Shown here piece by piece: positions 37,406 through 44,126 of a stretch of 47,636 bases of DNA (position 1 is the stretch's first letter; each line of letters opens with the position of its first letter). The stretch spans positions 1 through 47,636 of the forward strand of contig JAABRX010000008.1 in NCBI GenBank assembly GCA_011390675.1, given 5' to 3'. Source of the stretch: Trueperaceae bacterium (GTDB lineage: Bacteria; Deinococcota; Deinococci; Deinococcales; Trueperaceae). The notes under the pieces are model-generated. The model saw only the letters and a program-made list of their open reading frames with translations. It searched no databases and was not told the DNA's origin. Both the position numbers and the translations under genes were made by a program.

Positions 37406-37948
37406 TCACGACCCGGCTACCCGCCACGGCTCGCCCACCACGAACCACCGATGCAACGCGTCGAAGAGCGCGACCTGTCCGTCCGGGACCGCACCCTGCG
37501 CGACGAGCAGCGGGTGCAGCAAGACGCTCCGGCCGACGGCCACGGCGGCCGAGCCGGCCACCGCCTGACGCACCACGGGCGGCAGCTCGCGCGGTGGGTA
37601 GTAGATCAACGACGGTTCGACCGGGTTGCGCTCCACCGGCAACGACGTGACCAGCGCCAGGACCAGCGCGACGCCGAGGACGAACCCGCCGATCCCGCCG
37701 CCGACGCGCGCCAACCGGCCGGGGACGCGCGCGAGCTGCAGGACGTGGCGTCCGAGCAGCGCCAGCGCCAGACCGACGAGCAGCGCGGCGACGAGCGCCA
37801 ACCACGGGTTCAGGTCCGCGAGCACGAGCAGCGGCCGCAGCGCCGCGAGCCCACCGAGGCCGACCAGCAGCCCCATGAGGCGCCGCTCGGCGGCGAGCCC
37901 GGTGACGGCGGCGACCGTGAGCACGAGGGAGGCGTCGATCCAGGTCAC
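37406..37948 (-). CDS. CvpA-like membrane protein
   Basis: Small membrane protein of 180 residues with about four hydrophobic segments: VTWIDASLVLTVAAVTG, LMGLLVGLGGLAAL, LVAALLVGLALALLG and IGGFVLGVALVLALVTSL. The start TWIDASLVL and the layout resemble CvpA (colicin V production) proteins, but similarity is modest and the function of that family is poorly known. The C-terminal 70 residues are soluble. GTG 37948 overlaps the pheT stop as GTGA, so it is coupled to pheST, and glmS follows. Confidence 0.6.
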   Translation of the reverse strand: MTWIDASLVLTVAAVTGLAAERRLMGLLVGLGGLAALRPLLVLADLNPWLALVAALLVGLALALLGRHVLQLARVPGRLARVGGGIGGFVLGVALVLALVTSLPVERNPVEPSLIYYPPRELPPVVRQAVAGSAAVAVGRSVLLHPLLVAQGAVPDGQVALFDALHRWFVVGEPWRVAGS

Positions 37949-40311
37949 GTCCGCACAGCATACCCAGCCGCGTCGACGGCCGACATGACGTCCTTCATGC
38001 GCGCATCGACCTCGGCGTCGGTCAGGGCCCGCTCGGGATGCCGGAAGCGGAAGCGCAGCGCCAGGCTCTTGCGCCCCTCCCCCACCTGCCCCCCCTCGTA
38101 GACGTCGAACGGGAAGAGCTCCGCCAGCAGGTCCCCGGCCGCCTCGGCGCACAGGGCATGGAGCGTCGCGTACGCGACGTCGGCCGGGACCACGACGGCG
38201 AGGTCGCGCTCGGCGAAGGGCTGGCGCGGCACCTCGCGCACGACGGGCGCCCCCACCGCGAGCGGCAGGCGCAGCTCGGCGACCAACACGTCGCCGCAGC
38301 CCCAGTCGCGCGCCACCTCGGGGTGGAGCCGGCCGAAGGTCCCGACGTCGGCGCCGGCCCACAGCACCCGCGCCGAGACCCCGGGATGCAGGTACGCGAC
38401 CGGCGCGGGGCGGAGCTCGAGCGCCACGCCGAGCCCCTCGGCCAGGCTCTCGAGCACCCCCTTGGCGACGAACGGGTCGATCGCGCCTTCCGCGCGCCAG
38501 CCCGAGCGCACGCGCGCGCCCCGCCAGAGGAGCCCCAAGCGCTCCTCCTCGGGCTCGACGAACACCCGGCCCACCTCGAAGAGCGCGAGCGAGGGGACGT
38601 CGCGGTTCGTGCGCGCGGCCGCCAGGAGGCCCGGCAGGAGCGCCGTGCGCAGGACGGCCCGGGCGTCGCTCTGCGGCTCCGCCAGGCGGACGGCCGCCGC
38701 GGGCACCCGCGCGCGCGCCAGATCGTCGTCGCCGACGAACGCGTACCCGATGGTCTCGAGCATCCCGGCGCCGACGAGCCGCTCGCGCAGCAGGCGGTAG
38801 GTGGGATCACCCGCCGAGGGGGTTACGTCGAGGTGCGGGACGCTGCTGCCGATGTGTTCGAACCCGTGCAGGCGCGCGACCTCCTCGACCACATCCTCCT
38901 CGATCGTCAGGTCGACGCGCCACGAGGGCGGATGCACCGTCCAGACGTCCGCATCGTCCTCGACGCCGTCGACGCCGTCGACGCGGCACCCGAGCCGCTC
39001 GAGGATGCGGCGCTGCTCGGGCCGCGCCACGTCGAAGCCCATCAGGAACGCGACCCGCTCCGGGCGGTAGGCGATGGCCGGGCGCGCGCCGGCCGCGGCG
39101 CCGGCGACGCTCAGCCCGGGGTGCGCCCGCCCCGCGCCGGCCGCCTCGAGCAGCGCGATCGCACGGGCCGAGGCGAGCTCCGCCAGCGCCGGGTCGACGC
39201 CGCGCTCGAAGCGCGTGCGGGCGTCGGTGATCTGCTTGTGGCGGCGCCCCGTGCGGCGGACGCCGGTCGGCTCGAACCAGGCGACCTCGAGCGCCACCGA
39301 GGTCGTCGAAGCGAGCACCGAGTCCTCACGGCCGCCGATCACGCCCGCGAGCCCGATCGCGCGCGAGCCGCCGGCGCCGTCCGGGGTCGCGATGACGAGG
39401 TCGTCGCCCTCGAGGGTCAACTCCTCCTCCTGCAACGTCACCAGTTGCTCGCCGGCGCGCGCCCGCCGCACCTCCAGGACGCCGCCGTGCAGCGCCCGCA
39501 AGTCGTAGGCGTGCGACGGCTGGCCGAGCTCGAAGGTCACCAGGTTGGTCACGTCCACGACGACGTTCCGGGGGCGCACGCCGAGCAGCGCGAGGCGGCG
39601 TTGCAGGGCGACCGGCGCCGGGCCGACCCGGACGTCGTCGATGCGCCGCAGCGTGAACCAGGGGCAGCGACCTTCGTCGTCGACGCGCACGGTCAGGCCG
39701 TCGTCGATGGACGGGTCGCCCGCGGCGCCGGCGAGGCCGTCCGCCGGGTGTCGGAGCGCTACGGCCAGCTTCGCGGCCAGATCGCGCGCGACGCCGAGCA
39801 GGCTGAAGGCGTCGGATCGGTTGGGGGTGAGCTCCAGCTCCAGCACCACGTCGCCCGGCCACAGCTCGACGAGCGGCGCGCCGATCGGCGCGTCGTGGCC
39901 CAGAGCGAGGAGGCCACCGGCGTGCTCGAACAGACCGAGCTCGCGCGGGCTGCAGAGCATCCCCTCGGAGCGCACCCCGGCGACCTCGCGCACCTCGAGG
40001 GGACCGTCGAAGCCCGGCAGCTGCGTTCCCGGCGGCGCGTAGGCGGCGCGCATCCCCACCGTGACGTTCGGTGCGCCACACGCCACCACGCGGCGGCCGG
40101 TGCCGTCGTCGACCACCGCACGTCGGACCACGTCGGCGCCGTCGATGGCCGCGACCTCCAGGACCTCCGCGACCACCACCCCGGCCGGTGCCCCGGCCAC
40201 CTCCTCGACGGCCTCGACCCCGAGGCCGAGGCCGGCCAACAGGTCGGCGGTGGTCGCCGGGTCCGGCAGGCCCGGCACCAGCTCGGCCAACCACCCGTGC
40301 GGCACGCGCAT
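37945..40311 (-). CDS. pheT: Phenylalanine-tRNA ligase beta subunit
   Basis: Beta chain of the heterotetrameric enzyme that charges tRNA-Phe; 788 residues, normal for bacteria. It begins MRVPHGWLAELVPG, followed by the tRNA-binding OB fold (VVVAEVLEVAAI to GVRSEGMLCSPREL), the B3/B4 editing region, the B5 domain, a catalytic-like core around RYERGVD-type TRFERGVDPALAEL, and the C-terminal FDX-ACB anticodon-binding domain (PFAERDLAVVVPADV to MKDVMSAVDAAGYAVRT). ATG 40311 overlaps the pheS stop by one base as TGATG. Expression should follow the pheS attenuator. Confidence 0.97.
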   Translation of the reverse strand: MRVPHGWLAELVPGLPDPATTADLLAGLGLGVEAVEEVAGAPAGVVVAEVLEVAAIDGADVVRRAVVDDGTGRRVVACGAPNVTVGMRAAYAPPGTQLPGFDGPLEVREVAGVRSEGMLCSPRELGLFEHAGGLLALGHDAPIGAPLVELWPGDVVLELELTPNRSDAFSLLGVARDLAAKLAVALRHPADGLAGAAGDPSIDDGLTVRVDDEGRCPWFTLRRIDDVRVGPAPVALQRRLALLGVRPRNVVVDVTNLVTFELGQPSHAYDLRALHGGVLEVRRARAGEQLVTLQEEELTLEGDDLVIATPDGAGGSRAIGLAGVIGGREDSVLASTTSVALEVAWFEPTGVRRTGRRHKQITDARTRFERGVDPALAELASARAIALLEAAGAGRAHPGLSVAGAAAGARPAIAYRPERVAFLMGFDVARPEQRRILERLGCRVDGVDGVEDDADVWTVHPPSWRVDLTIEEDVVEEVARLHGFEHIGSSVPHLDVTPSAGDPTYRLLRERLVGAGMLETIGYAFVGDDDLARARVPAAAVRLAEPQSDARAVLRTALLPGLLAAARTNRDVPSLALFEVGRVFVEPEEERLGLLWRGARVRSGWRAEGAIDPFVAKGVLESLAEGLGVALELRPAPVAYLHPGVSARVLWAGADVGTFGRLHPEVARDWGCGDVLVAELRLPLAVGAPVVREVPRQPFAERDLAVVVPADVAYATLHALCAEAAGDLLAELFPFDVYEGGQVGEGRKSLALRFRFRHPERALTDAEVDARMKDVMSAVDAAGYAVRT

Positions 40312-41312
40312 CAGGCCACGCCCCGGAACTGCTCGAGCACGCGCACGTCGCCGCGGTAGAGGTCGCGGATGTCGTTCACGCCGGTGCTGACCATCGCCAG
40401 GCGCTCGATGCCGAACCCGAAGGCGAAGCCGGTGACGTCCTCGTACCCGACGGCCCGGAAGACGTTCGGGTGCACCATGCCGCACCCGCCCAGCTCGAGC
40501 CACTCCTCGCGGCCGGTCTTGGGGTGGGTCCACCAGATGGCGAACTCGGCGCCCGGCTCGACGAACGGGAAGTACGAGGGCTGCAGGCGCGTGCGGGTCC
40601 CGGTGCCCAGGAGCGCGGTCGCCATCTCGGTGATCGCGCCGCGCAGGTCGGCCATGGTGACGCGCCGACCGACCACGAGCGCCTCGAGCTGGTGGAACTG
40701 CGCCTCGTGGGTGGCGTCCACCGCCTCGTTGCGGAAGACCCGGCCCGGCACGACCACCTTCAGGGGCGGCGCGTGGGCGCGCATGTAGCGCACCTGCATG
40801 GGGCTCGTGTGGGTCCGCAACAGACGCCCGTCGGTGGTCCAGAAGGTGTCCTGGGCGTCGCGCGCCGGGTGCTCCGGCGGGAAGTTGAGCGCCTCGAAGT
40901 TGTGGTGGTCGTCCTCGAGCTCGGGGCCGACGGCGACGTCGTAGCCGAGGCTGCGGAACACGTCGAGCAGCCGGTGGGTCACCTGGGTGAGCAGGTGGTG
41001 GCCGCCGGCCGGCACGCGCTCGCCGGGGAGGGTGAGGTCGACGCGCTCCGCCGCGAGGCGGGCGTCGAGCGCGGCGCGCTCCAGGGCCGCCTTGCGCGCC
41101 TCGATCGCCTGCTCCAGAGCCTGCTTGTGCTCGTGCAGCGCGCGTCCGACGGTGCGGCGCGCCTCGGGCTCGAGCGCCGCGAGTCCCTTGAGCTGCTCGG
41201 TGATCGTGCCCTTCTTGCCGAGCAGGCGCACCCGCAGGTCCTGCAGGGCGCGCGCGTCCGGTGCGGCGGCGATGGCGGCGAGCGATTCGTCGTGGTCCAT
41301 GCGGTGGTCCAT
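40311..41312 (-). CDS. pheS: Phenylalanine-tRNA ligase alpha subunit
   Basis: Catalytic alpha chain, 333 residues. An N-terminal coiled coil (residues about 5-85: RVRLLGKKGTITEQLKGL to AALDARLAAERVDL) is followed by the class II core: GYDVAVGPELEDDHHNFEALN with FPPEHPARD (motif 1), RTHTSPMQVRYM, motif 2 at VFRNEAVDATHEAQFHQLEAL and motif 3 at GFAFGFGIERLAMV. ATG 41312 is chosen because GAGGAG lies nine bases before it; in-frame ATG 41300 and 41357 are alternatives. About 170 bases of leader carry a short peptide and a terminator hairpin, annotated separately. Confidence 0.96.
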   Translation of the reverse strand: MDHRMDHDESLAAIAAAPDARALQDLRVRLLGKKGTITEQLKGLAALEPEARRTVGRALHEHKQALEQAIEARKAALERAALDARLAAERVDLTLPGERVPAGGHHLLTQVTHRLLDVFRSLGYDVAVGPELEDDHHNFEALNFPPEHPARDAQDTFWTTDGRLLRTHTSPMQVRYMRAHAPPLKVVVPGRVFRNEAVDATHEAQFHQLEALVVGRRVTMADLRGAITEMATALLGTGTRTRLQPSYFPFVEPGAEFAIWWTHPKTGREEWLELGGCGMVHPNVFRAVGYEDVTGFAFGFGIERLAMVSTGVNDIRDLYRGDVRVLEQFRGVA

Positions 41313-41353
41313 GCGGTGGGGCTCCTCGGCGGTGCGGGGGTGCGACGGAGGCG

Positions 41354-41395
41354 CCAAGAGAAACGCACCGCCGTCGCGGGTGCGGGGGCGGTGCG
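41354..41395 (-). terminator. Attenuator terminator hairpin in the pheS leader
   Basis: On the reverse strand CGCACCGCC (41395-41387) pairs with GGCGGTGCG (41372-41364), and TTTCTCTT follows directly. It lies 42 bases before pheS, between the promoter and the gene. It therefore cannot be a terminator for a finished gene and should act as an attenuator. The preceding hairpin, with arms GGTCG and CGACC plus GACGC and GCGTC (about 41428-41401), sits just after the leader-peptide stop. Confidence 0.72.
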
Positions 41396-41429
41396 CAGGG
41401 GGTCGGACGCGGCTCGCGTCGCGCGACCT

Positions 41430-41483
41430 CTACGCGAGCGGGGTAAAGGGCGAACGGAGGCGGTCCAGCGCGCGGTCCATCAC
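41430..41483 (-). CDS. Candidate pheST leader peptide (17 codons, leaderless GTG start)
   Basis: Short frame read as M-MDRALDRLRSPFTPLA then TAG. GTG 41483 lies seven bases after the -10 box, the same spacing as at leaderless genes in this window; the next codon is ATG (41480). It has a single Phe codon, TTT (41445-41447), an AT-rich codon that must be rare in this genome. The stop abuts the first hairpin. Translation up to the Phe codon could control which RNA structure forms, as in E. coli pheST, whose leader peptide has several Phe codons. One Phe codon is weak evidence; the position and architecture are the main support. Confidence 0.5.
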   Translation of the reverse strand: MMDRALDRLRSPFTPLA

Positions 41484-41490
41484 GGCGACG

Positions 41491-41519
41491 AGCGTACGGC
41501 ACGCCGCCCCGGCCGTCAA
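41491..41519 (-). promoter_or_regulatory. Promoter of pheST: TTGACG, 17 bp, TACGCT
   Basis: On the reverse strand TTGACG (41519-41514) and TACGCT (41496-41491) are separated by exactly 17 bases. This is the best -35/-10 pair in the window. It lies just inside the end of the upstream reverse-strand unit, 19 bases after the stop of the unknown gene. Confidence 0.8.
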
Positions 41520-41537
41520 CGGGTCCGACCGCCGCGC

Positions 41538-42017
41538 TCAGCGCGCCGGGGCGTCCGGGTCGCCTCGGAAGACGTCGGCGTAGTGGGCGCCCGCGTGCGC
41601 GACCACGTCGTGCACCCACGGACGCTCCAGAGCGCGCGCCGCCCAGCCGTCGGCCGCGGCCTCGGTCGCGAAGGGCCCGACGAGCCAGGACCCGCCGGCG
41701 TACGCCTCGGGGGCGACCGGCAGCGCGAGCTCCTCGCGGCGTCCGTCGCGATCGCGCACCTCGCGCACGAAGGCGCCCGCGCCGGCCCGATCGCGCAGCA
41801 GCGCGTCCAGGGCCCGGCGCCAGCGCTCGTCCTCGCGCGCGCCCAGCGCAGCGTCGATCAACAGCGGCACGCGGCCGTCGCGGTCGGCGGCCGCTTTGGC
41901 CAAGCGGCGGTCGGGGAACGTCGCCCAGAAGAGCGACGCCGCGACGTCCTCGAGCCGTGGGTCGACGCGCAGGAGCTCGACGCCCGGCAGCCCGGTGGCC
42001 GGCGGTGCCGCGCTCAC
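41538..42017 (-). CDS. Conserved-looking protein of unknown function
   Basis: Protein of 159 residues that I do not recognise. It is soluble, with no signal peptide or membrane segment. Noticeable parts are [22 protein letters not shown] near the start, a central Arg/Asp-rich helix ([17 protein letters not shown]), and a C-terminal block [21 protein letters not shown], then [22 protein letters not shown]. The last block reads like a small alpha/beta or SPOR-like fold, but this is a guess. GTG 42017 overlaps the aminotransferase stop as GTGA, so the two are coupled and probably function together. The pheST promoter begins just after it. Confidence 0.75.
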   Translation of the reverse strand: MSAAPPATGLPGVELLRVDPRLEDVAASLFWATFPDRRLAKAAADRDGRVPLLIDAALGAREDERWRRALDALLRDRAGAGAFVREVRDRDGRREELALPVAPEAYAGGSWLVGPFATEAAADGWAARALERPWVHDVVAHAGAHYADVFRGDPDAPAR

Positions 42018-43213
42018 GCCCCTGCGCCGACCGGCGCCGTCGCCGCCCACGCGGCGTCGAAGGCGGCAGGCAACCCGACCGCATCGGGGATCCCGTGGGC
42101 CGGCAACACCTGCGCCAAGGCCACCATCAACGCCCGGTAGGGCTCGGGGCGGGCTGCTTCGCCCATCAGGCCCAAGCGCCAGACCTTGCCCGCGGTGGCG
42201 CCGAGGCCGCCGGTGAGGCTCACGCGCGCGACCTCGCGGAGCGCGCTCCGCACCGCGGCGTCGTCGAGCCCGTCCGGCAAGCGGACGGTGAGCACGGTCG
42301 GGAGCCGCACCGGAGCCGGGACGAAGGGAGCGAACCCCACCGTCGCCAGGGCGTCGAGCGCCGCGGCACCGGTGCGGCGCGCGCGCTCGGTGCGCGCCGC
42401 CACGCCCTCTTCGAGCGCCGCGCGGATCGCCTCGCCGGTCGCCCAGTGGAGGTGGATGGGGACGGTGTGGTGGTACTGGCGGCCCCCGTCCAGCGCCCAG
42501 TACGCCTGCATGCCGAGCAGGTCCGCGTACCAGGTCGCGACCGGCGTCCGGCGCGCGGCGACGGCCGCCATGGCGCGCCGCGACACGGCCACGGGCGCGA
42601 GCCCGGGAGGCGCCGACAGGCACTTCTGCGATCCGGTGTAGGCGTAGTCGATGCCCCAGCCGGCCATGTCGAAGGGCAGCATGCCGACCGTCGTGACCGC
42701 GTCCACCGACAGGAGCGCCTCCACCTCGTGCGCGATGGCCGATAGCTCCTCGACCGGGTTGAGGACGCCGGTCGACGTCTCGCCGTGGACGAACGCCACC
42801 AGCTTGGGCCGGACGCGCCGCGCCTCGGCGCGCATCCGGTCGGGGTCGAGCGCCTCGCCGGCCGGCGCCGCGACGCGGTGCACGCGGGCGCCCAGGCGCT
42901 CGGCCATGTTCGCCATGCGCTCGCCGAAGACGCCGTTCGTACCGATCACGACCGCGTCGTCCGGCTCGAGCAGGTTCGCGAAGCCCGCCTCCATGCCCAG
43001 CGAGCCGCTGCCGGCGAGGAGGCAGGTGAAGGCGTCGGGCGCCGCGCCGTACAGCTCGCGCAGGTCGGCCACGATGCCGTCGTTGTAGGCGAAGACGTCC
43101 GGGTCCATGTGCCCGCGCATCGGCCACGTCAGCGCCGCCGCCGCCCGCGGATGCAACGGGGTCGGCCCGGGCGTCAACAGCAGCACGTCGTCCATCCAGG
43201 GTCCAGCGTCCAT
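42014..43213 (-). CDS. Class V aminotransferase (alanine/serine-glyoxylate type)
   Basis: PLP enzyme of 399 residues that moves an amino group between alanine or serine and glyoxylate or pyruvate. It begins with the family motif [18 protein letters not shown], then GHMDPDVF, the PLP-binding [49 protein letters not shown] and the PLP lysine in [12 protein letters not shown] (Lys197). The exact amino donor cannot be read from motifs; phosphoserine aminotransferase is less likely given the MDPDVF and [10 protein letters not shown] pattern. ATG 43213 has GAGGA seven bases upstream. A long leader of about 180 bases contains a short peptide and two hairpins. The stop overlaps the unknown gene. Confidence 0.9.
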   Translation of the reverse strand: MDAGPWMDDVLLLTPGPTPLHPRAAAALTWPMRGHMDPDVFAYNDGIVADLRELYGAAPDAFTCLLAGSGSLGMEAGFANLLEPDDAVVIGTNGVFGERMANMAERLGARVHRVAAPAGEALDPDRMRAEARRVRPKLVAFVHGETSTGVLNPVEELSAIAHEVEALLSVDAVTTVGMLPFDMAGWGIDYAYTGSQKCLSAPPGLAPVAVSRRAMAAVAARRTPVATWYADLLGMQAYWALDGGRQYHHTVPIHLHWATGEAIRAALEEGVAARTERARRTGAAALDALATVGFAPFVPAPVRLPTVLTVRLPDGLDDAAVRSALREVARVSLTGGLGATAGKVWRLGLMGEAARPEPYRALMVALAQVLPAHGIPDAVGLPAAFDAAWAATAPVGAGA

Positions 43214-43273
43214 GATCGCGTCCTCTCGTGTCGGCGGCAATCGCGGTGGGGTCGGCCGCGCGTCGCGGAGCGG

Positions 43274-43313
43274 CCAAAGCGAAGGGGACCGCACCCACGT
43301 CGGGTCGGTCCCC
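43274..43313 (-). terminator. Attenuator terminator hairpin in the aminotransferase leader
   Basis: On the reverse strand GGGGACCG pairs with CGGTCCCC and, inside it, ACCC with GGGT: twelve base pairs, one bulged G, loop GACGT. TTCGCTTTGG follows. It lies between the promoter and the gene, 61 bases before the ATG. No reverse-strand gene ends upstream, so it should be a conditional terminator. Confidence 0.7.
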
Positions 43314-43316
43314 AAG

Positions 43317-43361
43317 ACGGTGGTCGAGCCCGGGGGGCCTCCCCGGGCCGCAGCCCACCGT
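43317..43361 (-). promoter_or_regulatory. Large hairpin upstream of the aminotransferase attenuator
   Basis: ACGGTGG (43361-43355) pairs with CCACCGT (43323-43317). Inside, after an asymmetric loop, GCCCGGGG pairs with the C-rich arm closing on AGGC. The helix starts at the last base of the TAA stop of the candidate leader peptide. It could be the pausing structure of an attenuator or part of a ligand-binding RNA; it matches no riboswitch class I know. Confidence 0.55.
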
Positions 43362-43390
43362 TACCGCGTAGCTCGCGCAGTCCGTCGCAT
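43361..43390 (-). CDS. Candidate leader peptide of the aminotransferase operon (MRRTARATR)
   Basis: Nine codons then TAA: ATG CGA CGG ACT GCG CGA GCT ACG CGG TAA. The ATG lies nine bases after the -10 box, so the RNA would have a leader of only a few bases. Four of nine residues are Arg, and CGA, ACT and GCT look rare for this genome. The TAA is the foot of the following hairpin, as in the pheS leader. Without Ser, Gly or an Ala run it does not obviously sense the enzyme's substrate. Confidence 0.42.
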   Translation of the reverse strand: MRRTARATR

Positions 43391-43399
43391 CTGGCGCGA

Positions 43400-43428
43400 A
43401 GTCTACCTGGGCGCTCGCCCGGCTGCAA
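43400..43428 (-). promoter_or_regulatory. Promoter of the aminotransferase operon: TTGCAG, 17 bp, TAGACT
   Basis: TTGCAG (43428-43423) and TAGACT (43405-43400) on the reverse strand are 17 bases apart, close to consensus. The rimP promoter faces the other way about 55 bases off. The 333 bases between the two start codons (43214-43546) hold only these promoters and leaders. Confidence 0.72.
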
Positions 43429-43459
43429 GCGCCCCGACGTCTCGCGCAGGTCGACGTGC

Positions 43460-43465
43460 TAGACT
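43460..43465 (+). promoter_or_regulatory. -10 box TAGACT for rimP-nusA-ylxR-infB
   Basis: TAGACT starts a leader of about 75 bases before rimP. The -35 is not clear. It uses the same hexamer as the divergent aminotransferase promoter. Confidence 0.55.
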
Positions 43466-43492
43466 CGCGGGCGGACAACGTCCCGGCGCCGT

Positions 43493-43520
43493 CGAGGGTG
43501 GGTTCGCGGACCCGCCCTCG
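43493..43520 (+). promoter_or_regulatory. Stable hairpin in the rimP leader
   Basis: CGAGGG-T-GGGT pairs with ACCC-G-CCCTCG around the loop TCGCGG, about eleven pairs, followed by CTTCGTTC. It lies 26 bases before the ATG and just before the AAAGGA ribosome site. It could be an attenuator or an RNase site acting in control of the nusA operon. Confidence 0.5.
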
Positions 43521-43546
43521 CTTCGTTCGGGACCGGAAAGGACGCC

Positions 43547-43996
43547 ATGGACCTGACGCAAGCCGCACGGGACGCGCTCGAGCCCCTCGGATACGAGGTG
43601 CTCGAGGTCGTGGTGACCCGGCGTGGCAGTTCGCGGAGGGTCCTGGTCCGCATCGACCGCCTCGACGAGCAGGGGGTGTCGGTCGACGACGTCGGCCGCG
43701 CCGCCGGCGCGTTCGGCCTCGAGCTCGACCGGCTCGACCCGTTCGACGACCCCTACCAGTTCGAGGTCGAGTCGCCGGGCGCGGAGCGGCCGCTCGCCAC
43801 CGCGCGGCACTTCGAGCGCTTCCACGACCTGCTCGCGAAGGTGCAGGTCGGCGGAGCGAGCTTCGTCGGCCGCGTCCGTGGGGTCGAAGGCGACGAGGTG
43901 GTCTTCGAGGTCGAGGGCGACGAGGGCTTGCGGCGCGTCGCGCTGTCGGCGATCGAACGGGCCAATCTCGCCGAGTGGCCCGACGCGCCGCGCTGA
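43547..43996 (+). CDS. rimP: Ribosome maturation factor RimP
   Basis: Needed for late assembly of the 30S subunit. The 149 residues carry the N-domain (LEPLGYEVLEVVVTRRGSSRRVLVRID), the conserved ESPGAERPL near residue 78 and the SH3-like C-domain (VQVGGASFVGRVRGVEGDEVVFEV). AAAGGA lies five bases before ATG 43547. It is first in the rimP-nusA-ylxR-infB cluster, an arrangement conserved in many bacteria. Confidence 0.95.
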   Translation: MDLTQAARDALEPLGYEVLEVVVTRRGSSRRVLVRIDRLDEQGVSVDDVGRAAGAFGLELDRLDPFDDPYQFEVESPGAERPLATARHFERFHDLLAKVQVGGASFVGRVRGVEGDEVVFEVEGDEGLRRVALSAIERANLAEWPDAPR

Positions 43997-44016
43997 TGCG
44001 GCGCGTGCAAGCGATG

Positions 44017-44071
44017 GACAGGCGCGCTGCGCAGCAGCGCAACCTGTCGAACCGCGCCTCGTGCGGTTCGA
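44017..44071 (+). promoter_or_regulatory. Two tandem hairpins between rimP and nusA
   Basis: Hairpin A: GACAGG (44017-44022) with CCTGTC (44043-44048), enclosing GCGCTGC paired with GCAGCGC and loop GCA. Hairpin B: TCGAACCGC (44047-44055) with GCGGTTCGA (44063-44071), nine pairs, loop GCCTCGT. They share two bases, so the full forms exclude each other slightly. They fill much of the 130-base gap before nusA. No T tract follows, so they are more likely processing or stabilising elements, or a NusA feedback site, than a terminator. Confidence 0.55.
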
Positions 44072-44126
44072 CGGGCGACAATTTGGCGGGTCCCCCAACG
44101 CGACCCGAACCGGACCGGAGTGAAGG

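Noticed and set aside
41313-41537. T-box leader for pheS
   Set aside because: No conserved T-box sequence (GGTGGNACCGCG-like) and the leader is too short for a stem I with specifier; a peptide attenuator fits better.
43214-43400. Known riboswitch class (glycine, SAM, SAH, ZTP, THF) before the aminotransferase
   Set aside because: I looked for the conserved cores of these classes by eye and found none; the similarity of GGTGGGCTGCGG to a T-box is partial and the leader is too short.
44000-44080. tRNA gene between rimP and nusA
   Set aside because: GGTTCGA resembles a T loop, but there is no acceptor stem, D arm or anticodon arm of the right spacing; the pairing is two tandem hairpins.
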